A DNA stretch of 17,450 nucleotides, taken from Kiritimatiellaceae bacterium (lineage in GTDB: Bacteria > Verrucomicrobiota > Kiritimatiellia > Kiritimatiellales > Pontiellaceae). The stretch's first letter is position 1, and each line of letters begins with the position of its first letter. The position numbers and the translations under genes were made by a program. The notes under the pieces were generated by a model, which was given only the letters and a program-made list of their open reading frames with translations, was not told where the DNA came from and ran no database searches. Below, in pieces: positions 13,039 to 17,450 of the stretch. The DNA is taken from NCBI GenBank assembly GCA_002691095.1, contig NZGU01000029.1:13351-30800 (forward strand). Direction: 5' to 3'.

Positions 13039-14874
13039 GTGAGCAGTATGGCGATGATTCCGAAAGATACGATCGAGGAGGTTCGGTCACGAGCAAATGT
13101 GGTGGATGTGGTGAGCTCCTATCTGCCAGAGCTGCGTCGACGGGGGGGAACGCATAAGTGCTGTTGTCCGTTTCATAAGGAGAAGACGCCGTCGTTTACG
13201 GTGAACGAGGAGCGGCAGATTTATCACTGTTTTGGATGCGGGGCGGGGGGCGACGTGTTTGGGTTTGTGATGGAGTATGAGAAGATCGATTTTGTGGGGG
13301 CGGTGCAGTTGCTGGCGGATCGGGTGGGGGTTGAGGTGGTCTTTGAGGGGGGGCGCCGCGAGGAGCAGGGTGGGAAGGAAGTATTGTTGAAGCTGCATGC
13401 GGAGGCGGCGGCGTATTATCATCGGATCTTGATGCAGGGGACGGAGGGGGAAGTGGCGCGTCGGTATCTGGAGGAGCGGGCGTTGTCGGTGGAGGTGATG
13501 AAGGCGTTTCAGATTGGGTTTGCGCCGGATGCGTGGGAGGGGTTGTTGTCGCGGGCGTTGAAGAAGGGATATGCGGCGGAGGAGTTGGAGAAGGCGGGGT
13601 TGGTGGTGCCCTCGGAGCGGGGCGGTGAACAGGGGTATTATGATCGGTTTCGGGGGCGAGTGATGTTTCCGATTTGTGATGCGATGGGACGGGTCATTGG
13701 ATTTTCGGGGCGGATCATGAACCGGGCGGATCGGGGGGCGAAGTATGTGAATAGCCCAGAGACGTTGCTCTTTCGTAAGTCGCAGGTGTTGTTTGCGTTT
13801 GATAAGGCGCGCAAGGCGATTGTGGAGAAGCGGCAGGCGGTGATTGTGGAGGGGCAGATTGATGCGATTCGCTGCCACGAGGCGGGGTTGACGCAGGTGG
13901 CGGCTTCGCAGGGAACGGCGCTGACGGAGCAGCATGCGCGGTTGATCAAGCGGTATGCGGATGAGGTGGTGCTGGTGTTTGATGCGGATACGGCGGGGGT
14001 GAAGGCAGCGGTGGCAACGGCGCTGTTGTTTACGGGGGAGGAGTTGAGTGTGCGGGTGGCGACACTGCCGGAGAAGGAGGATCCGGATTCGTTGATTCGG
14101 GATCAGGGTGTGGGGGCGCTGGAGGCGTTGCTGGAGGAGGCGCCGGGGGCGTTGGCGTATGTGATTGAGGTGAAGCGGGCAGAGGAGGATCAGCGAACGG
14201 AGGCGGGTCGGCTGCGGGTGGTGAAGGCGGTGCTGGAGTTGGTGCGGCAGACGAAGTCGGCGGCGCGGCGGGATGCGATGCTACAGGAGGCTGCGGAGCG
14301 GCTGGGGCTTTCGGTGGAGGCGTTGCGGCAGGATTTGCAGCAGGTGAAGAAGCCGATGCGGAAGCCCGCGGAGAAACCGGCGGAGCAGCCGAAGCAGGCA
14401 ATTGTTTTTCCGAAGGAGGAGATGGAGTTGCTGGAGTTGCTGGTGCACCATTATGAGCAGGTACAGCCGCTGTTGAAGCGGTATTTACCGAGTCGGTTTT
14501 TCCAGTATCCGGCGTGTCGGACGCTGGTGGAGACGTTGATGGAGCGGCCACCGTCGTTTTTGGTGGAGCATTTGCATGAGCTGGATGAGGAGTTGCAGCA
14601 GTGTTTGACGCGGGTGCAGATTGGGCTGTCTAAGGGGATGGATGCGGAGACAGATGTGGGGGCGTTGACGTGTCGGTATATGCAGCTGTTTTGGCGGTGG
14701 GAGTTGGATCGGGCTTTGGCGGCGTGTGCGACGGCGGAGGGGTTGTCGGCGGCGGAGCGGTTTGAGCGGCAGACGCGGTTGAAGCAGGATTTGCGGTTGC
14801 TGCGAGAGGATTGGGAGACGGCGTTGCCTATGGTGGAGAGCCGGTTGCATGCGTCGGCGGATGATTCGGCTTGA
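13039..14874 (+). CDS. dnaG: DNA primase
   Basis: This 611-residue protein makes RNA primers at the replication fork. Its N-terminal CHC2 zinc finger has Cys43, His46, Cys64 and Cys67 (CPFHKEKTPSF, IYHCFGCGAGGD). The polymerase core follows, with RFRGRVMFPI and GRVIGFSGR. The TOPRIM part has Glu271 in VEGQIDAI and the acidic pair Asp315/Asp317 in FDADTAG, which bind metal. A Lys/Pro/Glu-rich hinge (about 436-452, KPAEKPAEQPKQ) leads to a C-terminal helicase-binding domain of about 155 residues. VEGQIDAI differs from the common VEGYMDVI. Start choice is uncertain: GTG 13039 has GGGAGG 12 bases upstream, while ATG 13048 and ATG 13054 (MIPKDTIEEVRS, where family alignment begins) have no clear site. 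Neighbours are cvpA and alaS rather than the rpsU and rpoD of the enterobacterial operon. Confidence 0.95.
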   Translation: MSSMAMIPKDTIEEVRSRANVVDVVSSYLPELRRRGGTHKCCCPFHKEKTPSFTVNEERQIYHCFGCGAGGDVFGFVMEYEKIDFVGAVQLLADRVGVEVVFEGGRREEQGGKEVLLKLHAEAAAYYHRILMQGTEGEVARRYLEERALSVEVMKAFQIGFAPDAWEGLLSRALKKGYAAEELEKAGLVVPSERGGEQGYYDRFRGRVMFPICDAMGRVIGFSGRIMNRADRGAKYVNSPETLLFRKSQVLFAFDKARKAIVEKRQAVIVEGQIDAIRCHEAGLTQVAASQGTALTEQHARLIKRYADEVVLVFDADTAGVKAAVATALLFTGEELSVRVATLPEKEDPDSLIRDQGVGALEALLEEAPGALAYVIEVKRAEEDQRTEAGRLRVVKAVLELVRQTKSAARRDAMLQEAAERLGLSVEALRQDLQQVKKPMRKPAEKPAEQPKQAIVFPKEEMELLELLVHHYEQVQPLLKRYLPSRFFQYPACRTLVETLMERPPSFLVEHLHELDEELQQCLTRVQIGLSKGMDAETDVGALTCRYMQLFWRWELDRALAACATAEGLSAAERFERQTRLKQDLRLLREDWETALPMVESRLHASADDSA

Positions 14875-14888
14875 GGTTGATTCCGCCG

Positions 14889-14917
14889 TTGCATCGGGGG
14901 GCGCTTATCCGTATAAA
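14889..14917 (+). promoter_or_regulatory. Probable sigma70-type promoter of alaS
   Basis: TTGCAT (14889-14894, four of six) and TATAAA (14912-14917, five of six) are separated by the optimal 17 bases in the 84-base gap between dnaG and alaS. Transcription would start near 14924, giving a leader of about 35 bases that carries GGAGGAG. This is the best-matching promoter in the window. Confidence 0.6.
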
Positions 14918-14958
14918 AGCTCCCTTTGTTAACCGTGGGTTTTGCGGAGGAGTGATTT

Positions 14959-17450
14959 ATGAGAGCGGATGAGATTCGGCAGTCTTTTTTTGATTTTTTT
15001 GCATCGAAGCAGCATGCGGTGGTGCCGAGTTCTCCGGTGGTGCTGCCGGCGGATCCGACGTTGCTTTTCACGAACGCGGGGATGAACCAGTTTAAGGAAA
15101 TTTTTCTGGGCGCGCGGGAGCCGGGTGAGAAGCGGGTGGCGAACACGCAGAAGTGTATTCGTGTGTCGGGGAAGCATAATGATCTGGAGGAGGTGGGGCA
15201 CGATACGTATCACCATACCTTCTTTGAGATGTTGGGAAATTGGTCGTTCGGTGATTACTACAAGCGCGAGGCGATTGCGTATGCGTGGGAGTTGATGACG
15301 GAGGTGTGGAAACTGGATAAGGAGCGGATTTGGGCCACGGTGTATCGAACGGATGATGAGGCGTTGGCGTTGTGGCAAGAGGTGACGGATATTAACCCGG
15401 ATCATATTTTGCGGTTTGATGAGAAAGATAATTTTTGGGAGATGGGGGAGACGGGGCCTTGCGGACCGTGTTCGGAGATTCATTATGATCTGACGCCGGA
15501 GGGGAATGCGACGGGCGAGATGGTGAATGCGGATCTGCCGGAGGTGATCGAGATTTGGAATCTGGTGTTCATTCAGTACAACCGCCGCTCAGACGGTTCG
15601 TTGGAGGAGTTAGCGGCGAAGCATGTGGATACGGGTATGGGGTTTGAGCGGCTGTGCGCGGTGCTGCAGGGGAAAACATCGAACTATGATACGGATGTGT
15701 TTATGCCGCTGATTGAGCGGGTGGCGGTCTTGGCGGATCGGGCGTATGCAGGCGAGGATGCGATTGCGATGCGCGTGATTGCAGATCATGTGCGGACGTT
15801 ATCGATTGCGATTTCGGATGGGGTGCTGCCCTCGAATGATGGTCGAGGTTATGTGTTGCGGCGGTTGTTGCGGCGGGCGGTGCGCTATGGACTGACGTTG
15901 GGTTTCGAACAGCCGTTTTTGTGTGAGCTGTTTCCGACATTGGAGGAGCAGTTGGGGCGTGTTTTCCCGGAATTGGTTAATCAGCGGGAGACGATTCTGC
16001 GGGCGTTGCGGAGTGAGGAGGAGGCCTTCTCGAAGACTTTGGATCGGGGAATCGCGCGATTTGATGCGGTGGTGAAGACGGTGCCGGAGGGGGGTGTTTT
16101 CCCGGGAGAGGAGGCGTTTAGTCTCTATGATACATTTGGTTTTCCGTTTGATTTGACGGCGTTGATGGCTTCAGAGCAGGGCGTTCAGGTGGATGAGGAG
16201 GCCTTCAATCGTTTGATGGAGGCACAGCGGGAGCGGGCGCGGGCGTCGCGTTCGACGGGGGCGCAAAATGCGCAGATGGATCTGATTGCGGATTTGGTGG
16301 CAGAGGGTATTCAGTCGGCGTTCGTGGGCTATGCCACAACGGCGTGTGAGACGGAAATTCTGGCGGTGCTAGACTCGGGTGCGTTGGTGTTGAGGGAGAC
16401 GCCGTTTTATCCGGAGGGGGGCGGTCAGCAGGGGGATCGGGGTGAGATTAAGGGCCCGGGATTTGGGTTTGAGGTGGTGGATACACAGCGTCCGGCGGAG
16501 GGGATTATTTTGCATGTTGGTCGGTTGCAGTATGGTCGGCCGGCGGTGGGGATGAAGGTGATGGCGGGGATTGATCGCTATCGGCGTGGACAGATGCGGC
16601 GGAACCATACGGCGACCCATTTGCTGAACGCGGCGTTGCGGGAGGTGGTTGATGGATCCATTAAACAGGCGGGTTCGTTGGTGAGTGGGGAGCGGCTGCG
16701 GTTTGATTTTAACTATTTTGAGGCGATTCCGATTGATCTGTTGCAGCGGATTGAGCAGGTGGTAAACCATGAGATCATGCGGAATACGCCGGTGGAGACG
16801 CGGGAGATGTCGTTGGCGGATGTGCAGCGGGACCGGCGTATTCAGGCGGTGTTTGATGATAAGTATGGGGAGCGGGTTCGTGTGGTGGGTGTGGGTGATT
16901 TTTCGCAAGAGCTTTGTGGGGGCACGCATGTGCAGCTGACGGGTGATATTGGATCGTTTCGAATCGTGTCGGAGAGTTCGGTGGCATCAGGGGTTCGGCG
17001 GATTGAGGCGGTGACGGGTATGGAGGCGGTTGATTGGACGGCGGAGGAGCATGAGTTGCTGATGGGGTTGAGTCAGCGGCTGAGTGTGAAGCCGTTGGAG
17101 CTGCCGGATCGGGTGATCGCATTGAGTGAGCAGTTGCGGGAGGCGGAGAAGCAGATTAAGGCTCTGCAGGCGCAGTCGGCGACGGCGCAGGTGGGAGCGT
17201 TGGTGGAGCAGGTGCAACAGGTGGGTGAGGTGCCGTTGTTGGCGGTTGATTTGGGAGAGTTGCCGATGGAGGCGTTGCGGCAGGTATTGGATCAGTTGCG
17301 GCAGCGCATGGCTTCGGGCGTGATTGTGGCGGGGAGTGCGCATGAGGGAAAAGCATGCTTTGCGGCGAGCGTATCGGATGATTGGGTGGCGCGTGGGCTT
17401 CATGCGGGTAAATTGATGGGCGAAGTGGCAGCGGTGGCGGATGGCGGCGG
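14959..17450 (+). CDS. alaS: Alanine--tRNA ligase, 3' end outside window
   Basis: The frame is open from ATG 14959 to the last base, giving 830 full codons. The family has about 875, so roughly 45 are missing. The enzyme charges tRNA-Ala with alanine. The class II catalytic core begins with RQSFFDFFASKQHAVVPS and SPVVLPADPTLLFTNAGMNQF, followed by GNWSFGDYYKREAI, WEMGETGPCGPCSEIHYD and HVDTGMGFERL. The editing domain has the zinc/active-site motifs HTATH (550-554) and CGGTH (653-657), which hydrolyse Ser- and Gly-tRNA-Ala. The coiled-coil linker (about 710-745) leads to the C-Ala domain, cut just inside its glycine-rich motif (VAAVADGGG). GGAGGAG (14946-14952) 6 bases before the ATG fixes the start. 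It has its own promoter candidate but could also be read from dnaG. Confidence 0.95.
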   Translation, partial: MRADEIRQSFFDFFASKQHAVVPSSPVVLPADPTLLFTNAGMNQFKEIFLGAREPGEKRVANTQKCIRVSGKHNDLEEVGHDTYHHTFFEMLGNWSFGDYYKREAIAYAWELMTEVWKLDKERIWATVYRTDDEALALWQEVTDINPDHILRFDEKDNFWEMGETGPCGPCSEIHYDLTPEGNATGEMVNADLPEVIEIWNLVFIQYNRRSDGSLEELAAKHVDTGMGFERLCAVLQGKTSNYDTDVFMPLIERVAVLADRAYAGEDAIAMRVIADHVRTLSIAISDGVLPSNDGRGYVLRRLLRRAVRYGLTLGFEQPFLCELFPTLEEQLGRVFPELVNQRETILRALRSEEEAFSKTLDRGIARFDAVVKTVPEGGVFPGEEAFSLYDTFGFPFDLTALMASEQGVQVDEEAFNRLMEAQRERARASRSTGAQNAQMDLIADLVAEGIQSAFVGYATTACETEILAVLDSGALVLRETPFYPEGGGQQGDRGEIKGPGFGFEVVDTQRPAEGIILHVGRLQYGRPAVGMKVMAGIDRYRRGQMRRNHTATHLLNAALREVVDGSIKQAGSLVSGERLRFDFNYFEAIPIDLLQRIEQVVNHEIMRNTPVETREMSLADVQRDRRIQAVFDDKYGERVRVVGVGDFSQELCGGTHVQLTGDIGSFRIVSESSVASGVRRIEAVTGMEAVDWTAEEHELLMGLSQRLSVKPLELPDRVIALSEQLREAEKQIKALQAQSATAQVGALVEQVQQVGEVPLLAVDLGELPMEALRQVLDQLRQRMASGVIVAGSAHEGKACFAASVSDDWVARGLHAGKLMGEVAAVADGG

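Noticed and set aside
13087..13935. 282-residue open frame antisense to dnaG
   Set aside because: Arg/His/Leu-rich shadow product over the zinc-finger and core coding region of primase.
1..17450. A hidden novel system such as a defence island, mobile element or CRISPR array
   Set aside because: Nearly every base is taken by recognisable housekeeping genes; no repeats in arrays, transposase, integrase, toxin-antitoxin pair or attachment site was seen.

Overview
The window is a stretch of ordinary bacterial chromosome made almost entirely of housekeeping genes. I see no phage, transposase, CRISPR, rRNA or tRNA sequence and no recognisable defence or biosynthetic island. The organism is probably a member of the PVC group (Verrucomicrobiota, Kiritimatiellota or Lentisphaerota). 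The reasons are a DUF11/OmcB-like repeat lipoprotein, a deformylase with GIGLAAEQVG, a DnaG with VEGQIDAI, and a pyruvate kinase of the 'ARLNTAH' type. This placement rests on remembered family features and is moderate at best. The + strand is strongly G- and T-rich, as on a leading replication strand. This shapes the codons of + genes (mostly G-ending) and even the amino-acid make-up of proteins encoded on the - strand (rich in H, P, Q, T).

Layout: (1) 1-3111, + strand: the 3' part of rsmB (16S rRNA m5C methyltransferase), then a UvrD/PcrA/Rep-type helicase. (2) 3112-4880, - strand: a membrane-anchored endonuclease/exonuclease/phosphatase protein overlapping the 3' end of prmA (ribosomal protein L11 methyltransferase). 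(3) 4926-6780: a strong - strand terminator, then a DUF11-repeat lipoprotein gene split by one +1 frameshift near 6019, with an AT-rich upstream region. This gene lacks the strand skew seen all around it. (4) 6842-10870, + strand: def (peptide deformylase) overlapping a stand-alone NAT-domain acetyltransferase, then acnA (aconitase) followed 2 bases later by ppnP (nucleoside phosphorylase). (5) 10891-12313, - strand: pyk (pyruvate kinase) with a terminator overlapping its stop codon. (6) 12395-17450, + strand: cvpA, dnaG (primase) and alaS, the last cut by the window end.

The genes serve translation (RsmB, PrmA, Def, AlaS), replication and repair (DnaG, helicase), central carbon metabolism (aconitase, pyruvate kinase), nucleoside salvage (PpnP) and the envelope (DUF11 lipoprotein, CvpA, EEP protein). 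They do not form one pathway. Short local units (def-NAT, acnA-ppnP, cvpA-dnaG, prmA-EEP) are probably cotranscribed. The most notable items are the frameshifted, skew-free DUF11 lipoprotein gene and the kinase-less NAT acetyltransferase coupled to def. No stretch longer than 300 bases lacks a gene.
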